Shown here one piece after another: positions 16,474-24,895 of a DNA stretch of 56,462 nucleotides. The position numbers and the translations under genes were made by a program. The stretch's first letter is position 1. Every line of letters begins with the position of its first letter. The stretch comes from an uncultured Pseudanabaenaceae cyanobacterium (GTDB taxonomy: Bacteria; Cyanobacteriota; Cyanobacteriia; PCC-9006; JAAUQQ01): assembly GCA_937949725.1 (NCBI GenBank), contig CALECT010000047.1, forward strand, positions 1 through 56,462, written 5' to 3'. The notes beneath the pieces are model-generated. The model was not told the origin of the DNA and did no database searches. It saw nothing but the letters and a program-made list of their open reading frames with translations.

Positions 16474-16947
16474 CCAACAATTGTTGAACTCAGACTTCTT
16501 GACCCCGCTCTGGCTGTCTTGCATTGTGCGGGTAGCGTTCTAGATTTCCAGGGCCCGAGTCGATATTTCAACTGGCATGCACCTCTGGGACAACAGTGCA
16601 GCGGCATTCTGTCGGTTGCAGGGTGGTCCCACAATGCCAGTAATCTTCTTCTCGACAAATTACACAGTGTTTCCCTGTAATGCTTGTCCCATAGCCCCTA
16701 CTCGTGAATCATGAATCATCTCGGCTCAGGCAAAGATGGCTATCGAGTGCAGTAAATGATACGGACCAAGTGAGCTAACTCAGTACATCCGAACTGGCAA
16801 TGGTGCTAAAAGCCACAAATAAGAATGTCAGCTCAAAAGCTGACAAAGCGGGGGTTTTACGATAATTTTGGTCAAGCTAGTGGAAAGGTTTATTTACAGA
16901 CCAAATCCCTTAGGTGTGTTTTGTGGTGATGAGGAACCGATTGAGTT

Positions 16948-18066
16948 GTGGATGCAAAGTATTTGTCAGTTCCAGAAATTGGTTTAACCGGTAGCAAATT
17001 GCTTTGGGGGCTTACGGGCTGCCTAAGCTTGTCTGCTCTCCTGCTTGATTTGGCTGCGGAGCGTTCTCCTGCTAGCCTATCTAGCCTTTTTCTTCCTTTA
17101 GTTGCCTGTACGCTTCTGTCGGGGCTATTGGGCTATTGGGTGATTCCCATTCTCCGCAACCTCAAGGCGGGGCAGTTCATTCGAGAAGATGGTCCCCAGG
17201 CTCACCTCAAGAAAGCTGGCACCCCCACCATGGGTGGCATCTTCGTCGTTCCTGTGGCAGTTATTTTCTCCCTGGTGGCGACTGGCTTTGCTCCGGCAGC
17301 CGTCGCGGCATCGGGCTTGATGCTTGCCTTTGGTTTTATTGGTTGGGTCGATGACTGGCAAATTTTGCGTTATCGCTCCAACAAAGGAATTTCCCCTCGC
17401 ATGAAGCTGTTGCTTCAGGTTGCTTTTGGGGCTCTGTTTTGTTTCTGGCTTTCTTCTAGTGCTGGCATTGAGAACGTCACGAGCGTCTCTCTGCCCCTGG
17501 GCATCATAATTCCGTTTGGCATTCTGTTTTGGCCCCTGGCGCTTTTTGTCATGATGGCTGAGAGCAATGCGACAAACCTCACCGATGGCGTGGATGGTTT
17601 GGCTGCTGGTACTGGAGCGATCGCTCTCTTGGGCCTAGGCGCGTTTGTTGGTTCCCCCACTGCCGATGGTCTCGTTCAATTCCCTGAGCTGATGACCTTT
17701 GCTGCCGCGACAAGCGGTAGCTACCTGGGTTTCCTCATCCATAATCGCAATCCTGCTCGCGTTTTCATGGGAGATACGGGATCTCTGGCTTTGGGGGGTG
17801 CGCTGGCTGCGATCGCCCTAATCGGCAACCTACTTTGGGTGCTACTCGTCATTGGCGGTCTATTCTTGGCTGAATCCCTCTCCGTCATTGCCCAGGTTGG
17901 CTACTATAAAGCTACCAAAGGTCCCGATGGCGTGGGTAAGCGCCTCTTCAAGATGGCTCCCTTGCATCACCATCTCGAATTGAGTGGTTGGCATGAAACC
18001 CGTGTTGTGGCAACCTTCTATGTCATTGCAGCTGCGTTGGCCGGGCTTTGCTACCTCGTCCATTAA
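16948..18066 (+). CDS. mraY: Phospho-N-acetylmuramoyl-pentapeptide transferase (MraY)
   Basis: MraY transfers phospho-MurNAc-pentapeptide from UDP to undecaprenyl phosphate, making lipid I in the cytoplasmic membrane. The protein has 372 residues and about ten hydrophobic segments. Signature regions are present: FIREDGPQAHLKKAGTPTMGG at about 76-97, the DDWQ pair near 135, NLTDGVDGLAAGT near 210, FMGDTGSLALGG near 274 and the His-rich loop PLHHHLELSGW near 340. The start is GTG at 16948 with GAGGAA about 12 bases before it. A small nearby Met is out of the conserved frame. It is not next to other mur genes and ends before a strong terminator. Confidence 0.97.
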   Translation: MDAKYLSVPEIGLTGSKLLWGLTGCLSLSALLLDLAAERSPASLSSLFLPLVACTLLSGLLGYWVIPILRNLKAGQFIREDGPQAHLKKAGTPTMGGIFVVPVAVIFSLVATGFAPAAVAASGLMLAFGFIGWVDDWQILRYRSNKGISPRMKLLLQVAFGALFCFWLSSSAGIENVTSVSLPLGIIIPFGILFWPLALFVMMAESNATNLTDGVDGLAAGTGAIALLGLGAFVGSPTADGLVQFPELMTFAAATSGSYLGFLIHNRNPARVFMGDTGSLALGGALAAIALIGNLLWVLLVIGGLFLAESLSVIAQVGYYKATKGPDGVGKRLFKMAPLHHHLELSGWHETRVVATFYVIAAALAGLCYLVH

Positions 18067-18090
18067 GACTGCTATTGTTCGCCAATCCGA

Positions 18091-18136
18091 CCAAAACGAA
18101 GCCCCGAAGAGGATCCTCTTCGGGGCTTTGTTTTGG
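18091..18136. terminator. Bidirectional terminator between mraY and the TetR gene
   Basis: A long stem of about 20 bp (ccaaaac.gaagccccgaagag against its complement) encloses a GATC loop. It serves the convergent mraY and TetR genes. Confidence 0.9.
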
Positions 18137-18183
18137 AATTTGCATCACCCAAGAAAACAGGGTGGCTTGTTGTAATGTCCTTG

Positions 18184-18792
18184 TTAGGCCAAAACACCGT
18201 TGAGAAAGACATCGGATAGACCCACAGCCATATCCTGAAGAATCTGGGGCGAAGGGTTTGCTTCCATCACCGTCACTTCACTAAAACCTGCCACCATGAA
18301 CATGCCCAAGAAAATGCGGGCAATGACCTTGGGATTCATAGGACGATAGATACCTCGATCAATCGCAGTCTGGAAGAAGGCTTCAGACACGACCATCATC
18401 TTGTCGAGTACTTCCCGCTGGATCCGTTCTTGCAGCTCTGGGTGGAACTGCGTTTCCATGAAACAGACCCGTAACTGATCTGTGTTCTCGCTCAAATGCT
18501 TAATGCGTTTACGCATGACTTCTTCCACTGCCTTATAGCTGCTCATTTCGCTCAGCTCAGTCAGTAGGTCCGTCAGAATCTCAATCCATCCTTCGGTAGA
18601 TAGCTCCACCAGAATGGCCTTCTTATTGGGGAAATGTCGAAACAGAGTTCCCTCGGCAACACCCGCAGCCTGGGCTAGGTCGCGAGTCGTGGTGCCATCA
18701 TAGCCATAGCGGGAAAATAGCTGCTGGGCTGCTTTCAAGATGCGAGTCTTGGTTTCAGCTTCGGGGGGGGCAGTACGGCGGGCAAGTCTCAT
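18184..18792 (-). CDS. TetR/AcrR family transcriptional regulator
   Basis: A DNA-binding helix-turn-helix lies at about residues 14-60: TRILKAAQQLFSRYGYDGTT, then LAQAAGVAEGTLFRHFPNKKAIL. A ligand-binding helical domain follows, normal in length (202 residues in all). The TetR family usually represses its own gene or a nearby efflux or metabolic gene when no ligand is bound. The neighbours are mraY (convergent) and the EPS locus, whose first gene is divergent and 832 bases away. Regulation of that EPS gene is a possibility, but I see no clear palindromic operator. Confidence 0.92.
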   Translation of the reverse strand: MRLARRTAPPEAETKTRILKAAQQLFSRYGYDGTTTRDLAQAAGVAEGTLFRHFPNKKAILVELSTEGWIEILTDLLTELSEMSSYKAVEEVMRKRIKHLSENTDQLRVCFMETQFHPELQERIQREVLDKMMVVSEAFFQTAIDRGIYRPMNPKVIARIFLGMFMVAGFSEVTVMEANPSPQILQDMAVGLSDVFLNGVLA

Positions 18793-19624
18793 GGCTAAGC
18801 AGCCTCAGTAGCGGTCAGGGTAAGCGCAAAACAAGTCTTGAAAGATGCCTGTTAATCCGAAAATTCTAGGATTCAGGTTAGATATAACTCTGGCTCCATC
18901 ACCGAAGGACTTTAGTAAATCTGTTACAGCCCTAGTAGGACTGTCAGTGGGGAACTCACAACGTCCTGAGAAAAGTCAGGTCATTGCTATACCTGGGGTT
19001 GCTCAGCCCTTATAGCCCACGCCAAGCCACCCTTGTGATGCACCCATTGTTGCCTACGCCTCGGAGTAGCATCCCTCTGGGTTCATAGAACCTTACACTT
19101 ATACCTATTCCTGTACATTCAGCCTGTTTAGGTTTACGAAGGCTTGCGTTATTTGTTCTAGCTAGGGTGGCTTTGGGACGAAGGAAATTGAGGAAAATGC
19201 TGTTTTAGAGCGATCTCACTAAAACCTTTTAGCCTTCTTGAGGGCTGGTTTTTGGAGTTTAAGGCTGTTTTTGTTAGATCCCAGAGCATAGTCAAGCTTT
19301 AGTTAGATAGGTTTCAAGAAGAAACCTTTTGTCATCAAGAGTAGAGAGCTCAAGTCACATCCTGAGAAAAATTCCCTTGGAGAAATACTCAGGAATCGAG
19401 CTAACTCGTTTGCCATGGGGCAAAGCCGAGAAGGTAGAGGCGATCGCGGCAAACCGAATCACCATTTTCTCTCAAGACTTTTTTTAACTCATAATTCACC
19501 TGCGATCCCGCAAAACCACGTAAATACTGTCCAAACTTCCATTTCTTGAAAGTCTGGCTAGGGAGTTAGGGCATCTTAAGACAGTGCTCTACTGCTTGGA
19601 CTTCGTAATCATGATGACACCGCT
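18793..19624. other. Long divergent regulatory region between the TetR gene and the first EPS gene
   Basis: About 830 bases contain no credible gene. The region holds several A/T tracts and a weak stem (about 19221-19255, AAACC..AGCC with GGCT..GGTTT followed by T's) that could end or attenuate a leader transcript. It ends at the ATG of the first EPS gene, which has no obvious ribosome-binding site. Confidence 0.4.
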
Positions 19625-21115
19625 ATGGAAACGCAGCCTCTTCACGCAAGAGAGTCGCTAGACCTCGAGCTTGGCCAGTACTTCGATTTACTTCGCCGTA
19701 AATGGCTATTGCTCGCCCTCATTTGGGGGGGGACCTTCGGCATTGCGGTGGGAGCAGCTTTACTTAAAGCTCCCAGCTACCAAGCATCCTCGAAGGTTCT
19801 AGTGAAAGTAGACCAAACCGCCTCCTTAACAGGAATCGGCAAAGGGGTGGGAGATATCAACTCCATTGCTAAAAGCCCTCTCAGTACAGAAATTGAAATT
19901 ATCCTCTCCTCCCCAACCCTGGAGCGGGTGATTGGCACCTTGGATTTAAAAAATGATGAGGGCGAAACCCTCAAACCGAAATATTTTCGGGAGAAGCTTG
20001 ATGTCAGCGTCTCTGGCGGTGCTGATGTCATTGAGATGACCTATGAAGCTGAGGATGCTCAACTCGCAGCTAATGTGGTTGATGAGCTATCCCGCGTTTA
20101 CATTGAAAGCAATATTCTTGCGAACCAGCTTCAGGCATCTAAGGCTAGGTTGCTAACTGAAAAGCAGCTTCCAGAGAGCGAGCGCTTTGTTCAGCAATCA
20201 GAAACTTCTCTACGAGAGTTTAAGGAAAGTAACGGCATTGTCTCCCTCCAGGACGAAGCTAAATCAGTGGTGCTGGCTTTACAGGAAATCGATAGCCAGG
20301 TGCTCCAGGCGCGATCGGCTCTGGATGAGGCTAGTAGCACAGTGACTCAGTTACGTGAAACCTTGGGATTAAACCTATCCCAGGCAATGCTGGCTAGTGA
20401 TCTTAGCCAATCCCCAGCGGTCCAAGGCGCGATGCTTGATCTTCAAGCCCTAGAGCGCCAGAAAGCAATCAAACTAGGGACTTATACAAACCAAAGCCCG
20501 GTGATTCAGGTTGCCAGCGCCGAGGAGGAATCTCTTAAACAGCTGCTCCAGGAGGAGATTACAACGGTGCTCGGCAATCGCACGGCTGTTCCCGAGCGCT
20601 TCTTGCAGATGGGCTCTATGCGCCAGGAAATGATTGCACAGTTTGCTAGAGCAGAAGTCCAACGTCTGGGGCTGGAGAATCGACTGCAAACTCTGGCGGA
20701 ATATCGCAGTCGTTATCTCAGTCGTGCAAATACTATTCCCAGCCTGGAACAGCAGGAGAAGGAATTAGAGCGCACTCAAGAAGTGGCCCGCCAAGGCTAT
20801 CAAGAGAATCTGCGTCGCTTAAGGGACTTGCAAGTTGCGGAGGAACAGTCCATTGGCAATGCCGTTTTGCTGGAATCGGCTGCGGTGCCTGATGAGCCTA
20901 ACCGAACGAGTCAGCAAGTTATTATGGGGGCTGGTGGTTTAGCCGGAGCCATATTGGCGGCTGGGGCAGCAGCACTCATGGCCTTTGGTGAAAGTAACCG
21001 CAGTCGTCGCCAGGCCCAAGGCGGAATTTATGTACCGCCTGTTCCTTCAAGTGGCGCTGCTCCCCAGGGCAATGTGGTAACCCCAGAAGGTCCGACTCCT
21101 GAAGGGGCAGTTTAA
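19625..21115 (+). CDS. Polysaccharide co-polymerase (Wzz/GumC type) without a kinase domain
   Basis: This inner-membrane chain-length regulator for polysaccharide polymerisation and export has 496 residues. A Wzz domain begins with LELGQYFDLLRRKWLLL. Transmembrane segment 1 is at about residues 26-47, followed by a periplasmic part with SYQASSKVLVKVDQ and SPLSTEIEIILSSPTLERVI. Long coiled-coil helices span about 180-415. The second membrane segment is at about 435-457, after the PxxP-type region VPDEPNRTSQQVIMG. The C-terminus is only about 40 residues of Pro/Gly-rich cytoplasmic tail with no Walker motifs, so it lacks the tyrosine autokinase of Wzc. The locus has a second PCP with a kinase domain at 42391-44535. 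Confidence 0.9.
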   Translation: METQPLHARESLDLELGQYFDLLRRKWLLLALIWGGTFGIAVGAALLKAPSYQASSKVLVKVDQTASLTGIGKGVGDINSIAKSPLSTEIEIILSSPTLERVIGTLDLKNDEGETLKPKYFREKLDVSVSGGADVIEMTYEAEDAQLAANVVDELSRVYIESNILANQLQASKARLLTEKQLPESERFVQQSETSLREFKESNGIVSLQDEAKSVVLALQEIDSQVLQARSALDEASSTVTQLRETLGLNLSQAMLASDLSQSPAVQGAMLDLQALERQKAIKLGTYTNQSPVIQVASAEEESLKQLLQEEITTVLGNRTAVPERFLQMGSMRQEMIAQFARAEVQRLGLENRLQTLAEYRSRYLSRANTIPSLEQQEKELERTQEVARQGYQENLRRLRDLQVAEEQSIGNAVLLESAAVPDEPNRTSQQVIMGAGGLAGAILAAGAAALMAFGESNRSRRQAQGGIYVPPVPSSGAAPQGNVVTPEGPTPEGAV

Positions 21116-21208
21116 TATCTGTATGCGTCGTTTCGTCATCGGTCTCTGGTCAGCCCGATGGCGGTTCTATTGAAAGATGGCATTTCTTCTGCAAATGCCT
21201 ATCGAACT

Positions 21209-21245
21209 CTTTAAGGCCCCAGTGCGATGCACTGGGGCCTTAAAG
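21209..21245 (+). terminator. Terminator after the kinase-less PCP gene
   Basis: A 17-bp perfect stem, ctttaaggccccagtgc at 21209-21225 with its complement at 21229-21245, with a three-base loop, lies about 95 bases after the stop codon. Confidence 0.85.
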
Positions 21246-21509
21246 ATTGGGAGCTATTCGTTGTCTCTTGCATTGGGCCTCTAGTGAAGGGCTAGCGCTA
21301 AACTCTATTGTCTGTAAGACCAACTTCTAATTGCTGCTTCCTAAACGCTCGGCGAGTAAACAGCTGTTCGCCCCTATCGTTACACTGATGAAATCGGGTA
21401 TCACTGTCTCGGACTTGCTATGGCAGTGGCCAGCTCACTGCGTATATCAATCAATGGGTGACCCTATGACTGGTGAGCAGTGATGGACTTTTGCGATGGC
21501 CTATTGCTG

Positions 21510-21543
21510 CAAAAGCCTTACCCAGAATCTGGGTAAGGCTTTT
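21510..21543 (-). terminator. Terminator after the minus-strand glycosyltransferase gene
   Basis: The arms aaaagccttaccca and tgggtaaggctttt form a 14-bp perfect stem with a five-base loop, 40 bases beyond the end of the gene at 21584. The A- and T-runs make it bidirectional. Confidence 0.88.
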
Positions 21544-21583
21544 ATAGGTGATTTGACTATACGCCCGTGGTTGTCTGTAGCAT

Positions 21584-22813
21584 TTAGGGGTGACTAGAGG
21601 TAGAGCCTGCGCGATCGCGTCCCAAAATCTCCTCTAGCTGCTGTACCAATAATTCCACTCGAGGCAACCCAAATGCCTCATCAATGAGCTGGCGTCGCTC
21701 CGCCTTCGCTGGCTCTGCCACGCTTTCCGTAAAGCAATCCAGCACTCGGTCTGCAAAGGACTGGGCATCTGACGCGAGACAAAACAGAGACTTGACGGAG
21801 TCTGGCAGTCCATAAATGCCCTTATCAAGGGAGACAATGGGTTTATAGGTCGCCAGCATATCAATGGATTTGATACTGACACCGCCTCCCACTGCGATGG
21901 GATTGACCAAAACGCTGCCAGAGTTGTAGATGTCTGCCGCAGACTCTGGATTGATCCTTAGCTCTACACAGTCAGTGCGATCGCAGAGCTCTCGAATGCT
22001 TTGCCGTGGCTTAGAGCCCGCAATTAAGACTGAGAGATCAGGCTTCTGGGCTTGAATCAGAGGAACCACATCGCTTAAGAACCAGCGAATGCCTTCTACG
22101 TTGTTATCCGTGTACAAATTACCCAGGAACACGATATCAAAGGTCTTAGCATCAACCATGGATTGAGGGCCATCGCCTTCGGAGTGGGCGAGGGGGGGGA
22201 GGAAATAGCCATTGTCAAATCCCTCTTCTTTCCAGAACTCTAGATCATCTACAGAGATGTCAAAAAAGGCCAGTGCGTTCTGAAACGTTGAAAATTCGAG
22301 CGCTTTCAGATTTCTGACAGTTAAGAAAGCAGGGAGCTTTTGTTTACCTGTGGCAGCTCTGAATAATGCATGTCGATGTTGGTGCTCAATGTTGTGCGAT
22401 CGCACAATATATGGGATGTCGAGTTTCGCCGAGAGCTGCTGCGCTAGGGCTGCGGCATGGATTCCATCAATGAGCAGCAGATCTGGCTGAAAGCCTCGGA
22501 CGTTCTCACTTAGCTGGTGAAATGTTGCCTTGTCTAGTCTGCGCGATGTAATACCCAAAGGATTTTGCAATAAATCCACACCGCGCCGTAGGAAGGAAGA
22601 GAACGTTTTCCCCGTGAAGTCGAGGAGCTGGAGATCGCTGACGGAATGTTTGAGCTTGGCTAAATCTTCAGCCTTAGGCTCTTCCGCTTTCCAGCAGACC
22701 AGTTGCGTTTCCACCCCCAGGGTTCTGAAGGCTTCTATACGTCTCCAAATATCGACCCTTCCTCCGTGGATGGGAGGATAGGGGATTTCCATGGCGATGA
22801 TAGTAAGCTTCAT
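21584..22813 (-). CDS. Glycosyltransferase, GT-B fold (GT4-like)
   Basis: This is a probable EPS sugar transferase in the cytoplasm, acting on a lipid-linked acceptor. The 409-residue protein starts with the N-terminal Rossmann text MKLTIIAMEIPYPPIHGGR and has a middle HSHNIEHQ-like stretch (VRSHNIEHQHRHALFR near 140). Its C-terminal domain has FLGNLYTDNNVEGIRWFL near 240 and SVLIAGSKP. The loop NPIAVGGGVSIKSIDMLATYKPIVS near 310-335 is the usual nucleotide-sugar-binding region in this kind of GT4 protein. The donor and acceptor sugar cannot be told. It is the only gene of the left part of the locus on the minus strand. Confidence 0.88.
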   Translation of the reverse strand: MKLTIIAMEIPYPPIHGGRVDIWRRIEAFRTLGVETQLVCWKAEEPKAEDLAKLKHSVSDLQLLDFTGKTFSSFLRRGVDLLQNPLGITSRRLDKATFHQLSENVRGFQPDLLLIDGIHAAALAQQLSAKLDIPYIVRSHNIEHQHRHALFRAATGKQKLPAFLTVRNLKALEFSTFQNALAFFDISVDDLEFWKEEGFDNGYFLPPLAHSEGDGPQSMVDAKTFDIVFLGNLYTDNNVEGIRWFLSDVVPLIQAQKPDLSVLIAGSKPRQSIRELCDRTDCVELRINPESAADIYNSGSVLVNPIAVGGGVSIKSIDMLATYKPIVSLDKGIYGLPDSVKSLFCLASDAQSFADRVLDCFTESVAEPAKAERRQLIDEAFGLPRVELLVQQLEEILGRDRAGSTSSHP

Positions 22814-23527
22814 AACTACCTAAAGCTGTTTTCCTTATGCAAAAGATGAAAGCTCTGCCTACGCTTGTCCACCGATGTGATGGCAGTGGAGCTTTCAGGG
22901 TTGATTGATGGAAGATGCAGCTAACAGGATTAGGACATTATTCAATATTGTTCCAGTAACCCTTAGACCTAAGAGTTCCCGCAGCGGTGATGAAATCAGC
23001 GAGCTGCGCATGGTTCATTGAAGACAACTTCAGACTGGAATCTTTTCATCAAGAAGGCATAGATTCTCATGGATTATCATTTCTTTCGTTCTTGATTGAA
23101 TGATGTACTGCATTGCAATTGTTTTTCTAGGGCTATAGAACTACGCCATCTCTCTAAGTATTTTGTCGGGGTTATCAGCTTTCTTCTATTTTTAGAGAGA
23201 GAGTAGTAGAGCCAGAATTTTGAATATTACGTAGGTTTTGTTGCCTTCCAAAATTCTATACAAGCAAGTAATTCAAACTGCGTTGGATTCGATAAAAACG
23301 AAATAAAGTATCAGTGTTCTACTGTGCATAATATTACTGAACCGAGTAGCTTAGACACATGAGTTCAGTAATCAAATACAAGGCGCAGCACACGCCTGTA
23401 TACGGAATCCTGTCCTCTCGCTTCTGGTCTTCCTTGTTTTGAATGGTTCAGCGAGTAAGTCTTAGATGTTGAGTCATTGAGAAGTGGTGTATTTACCAAG
23501 CAGTTTCTTCTCCCTAGACTTCAATCC
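22814..23527. other. AT-rich divergent regulatory region
   Basis: About 710 bases separate the minus-strand glycosyltransferase gene from the plus-strand EPS operon. It is clearly more AT-rich than the genes around it and has no coding frame. It probably holds the main promoter of the seven-gene run 23528-31855. Confidence 0.45.
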
Positions 23528-23980
23528 ATGAAATTTTTACTAGCCTGTACATCTGGCGGTCACTTTTCCACAATGAAATCCCTTGAGGATTTTTGGTCGA
23601 AGCATGACCGAGTTTGGGTAACTGATTACAAGCAGGATACCCAAGCACTCTCGGATCGGGGAGAAGCAGTGGACTGGATGCCTTACCAGGCTCCTCGTGA
23701 TGTGTTGACTTTAGTTCGTAACTTGCCTAGGACCTTCGCACTTTTGCGTAAGCATAAGCCCGATGTGGTCATCTCTACGGGAGCAAGCATGGCGATTAAC
23801 TTTGCAATTGCATCTCGCCTCTTAGGTATTCGCTTTCTCTTTATTGAAAGCGTTTCTCGCTCGGAAGAACTGAGTATCTCTGGCAAGCTCGTTTACCCCC
23901 TAGCCAATGAGTTTTATGTTCAGTGGCCTCAGCTTTGTAATCGCTATCCAAAAGCTATTTTCCAAGGCACTGTGGCCTAA
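23528..23980 (+). CDS. Alg14/PssD-like glycosyltransferase subunit
   Basis: This resembles the membrane-recruiting half of a split UDP-sugar glycosyltransferase, as Alg14 in eukaryotes and PssD or CpsF-like proteins in bacterial EPS. The 150 residues start MKFLLACTSGGHFSTM, the G-G-H motif typical of the family. They continue with DVVISTGASMAINFAIASRLLGIRFLFIES and the end NEFYVQWPQL, both family hallmarks. I chose the ATG at 23528; an upstream in-frame start adds 17 residues that do not fit. It lies 140 bases before its probable partner at 24121, which supplies the donor-binding half. The sugar (GlcA or GlcNAc in known cases) is uncertain. Confidence 0.88.
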   Translation: MKFLLACTSGGHFSTMKSLEDFWSKHDRVWVTDYKQDTQALSDRGEAVDWMPYQAPRDVLTLVRNLPRTFALLRKHKPDVVISTGASMAINFAIASRLLGIRFLFIESVSRSEELSISGKLVYPLANEFYVQWPQLCNRYPKAIFQGTVA

Positions 23981-24120
23981 GCGAAATCGAATTCTATGTA
24001 TCGATTCAAAGTTTTAATCATCCAACAAACAAACGTTGAACTGATTGCTTTGAGAAGCCTGCCCCGGCTCACACATACGTTCTCCTGGCTGAACCTATTG
24101 AAGACGTTCGAGATTAACGC

Positions 24121-24726
24121 ATGATTACAGTGACCTTGGGTACGATTCCTTACCGCTTCGACCGCTCCATCTTCTGGCTGAAGGCCTTACTCGATAGCGG
24201 CGTGATTGATGAGCCTGTTTTCATCCAATATGGTACGAGCGATATTTCCGCACTGATCAACCATCCCCTGGTTACCGCAGAGGCAGTGGTTCCCCAAACC
24301 AAGCTCAAAGCAATGATTGAGCGTTCCCGACTCGTCATTTCCCATGCGGGTCAAGGCTCTACTCGCCTGTTGGCTGCAGCTCAAAAGCACTTTGTTCTCC
24401 TGCCTCGCCTAGCTGAGCATGAGGAGCATGTGGACGACCATCAACTCATGTTTGCCCGCAGTGTTGCTAGTCGTGGTGTTCACCACTGCATCACATTTGA
24501 GGCTTTGGAGCAGGCTGTTCTTAATCCTCCTGAGCTATGCCCTCCCAACTTGTTTGAAGGTCCTAAGCTGACTGCGCACTTGCTCAAGCGTTATCCCCAG
24601 ACAACTTCACCTCGAGCGGTCAAAACGTTCGTGACTAAAGCCCGTAGCCATTTCAAACTAAAAAATCAGTGGATTGAGTTCAGCACAGTTTCTAGCAATG
24701 AGCCCACAGGCTTCATCACAAAGTGA
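24121..24726 (+). CDS. Alg13/PssE-like glycosyltransferase subunit
   Basis: This is the catalytic, donor-binding half of the split glycosyltransferase. The 201 residues begin MITVTLGTIPYRFDRSIFWL and contain RSRLVISHAGQGSTRLLAAAQKHFVLLPRLAEHEEHVDDHQ at about 68-110. This corresponds to the ISHAGxGTxxE and PR....HxDxHQ regions of Alg13 and MurG C-terminal domains. The C-terminal 40 residues are extra and basic. The gap to the upstream partner is 140 bases, so the two are probably in one transcript. Confidence 0.88.
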   Translation: MITVTLGTIPYRFDRSIFWLKALLDSGVIDEPVFIQYGTSDISALINHPLVTAEAVVPQTKLKAMIERSRLVISHAGQGSTRLLAAAQKHFVLLPRLAEHEEHVDDHQLMFARSVASRGVHHCITFEALEQAVLNPPELCPPNLFEGPKLTAHLLKRYPQTTSPRAVKTFVTKARSHFKLKNQWIEFSTVSSNEPTGFITK

Positions 24727-24895
24727 TAGAGATAGGTGAAACCTATAGATGCCTTCAGAGTCTTGAGTCGCTCTTAGGTGATGGAACCCAATTTTGCATC
24801 CCCAAAGGCCCGTTTTCCTTGCTCGTCTTAGTCACGCCTGTGGATATTGGGTTGAGTTTGAGGCCTACCGACATTCTTCTTGAGTATCACGAGCA

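Larger units (their letters stand above)
16054..16947. other. Large intergenic region with a MITE-like element and inverted repeats
   Basis: Nearly 900 bases carry no clear gene. The region holds a 117-bp element with 18-bp terminal inverted repeats (16130-16246), two further hairpins (16270-16309 and 16422-16473), and a minus-strand Cys-rich frame without a standard start codon (16568-16708). The final part should hold the mraY promoter. Confidence 0.6.
21116..21583. other. Convergent intergenic region with two terminators
   Basis: About 470 bases lie between the plus-strand PCP gene and a minus-strand glycosyltransferase gene. Two strong hairpins (21209-21245 and 21510-21543) end the two transcripts. 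No gene is seen between them. Confidence 0.6.

Noticed and set aside
16425..16658. A 77-codon minus-strand frame
   Set aside because: It overlaps the Cys-rich frame in another phase and has no family features.
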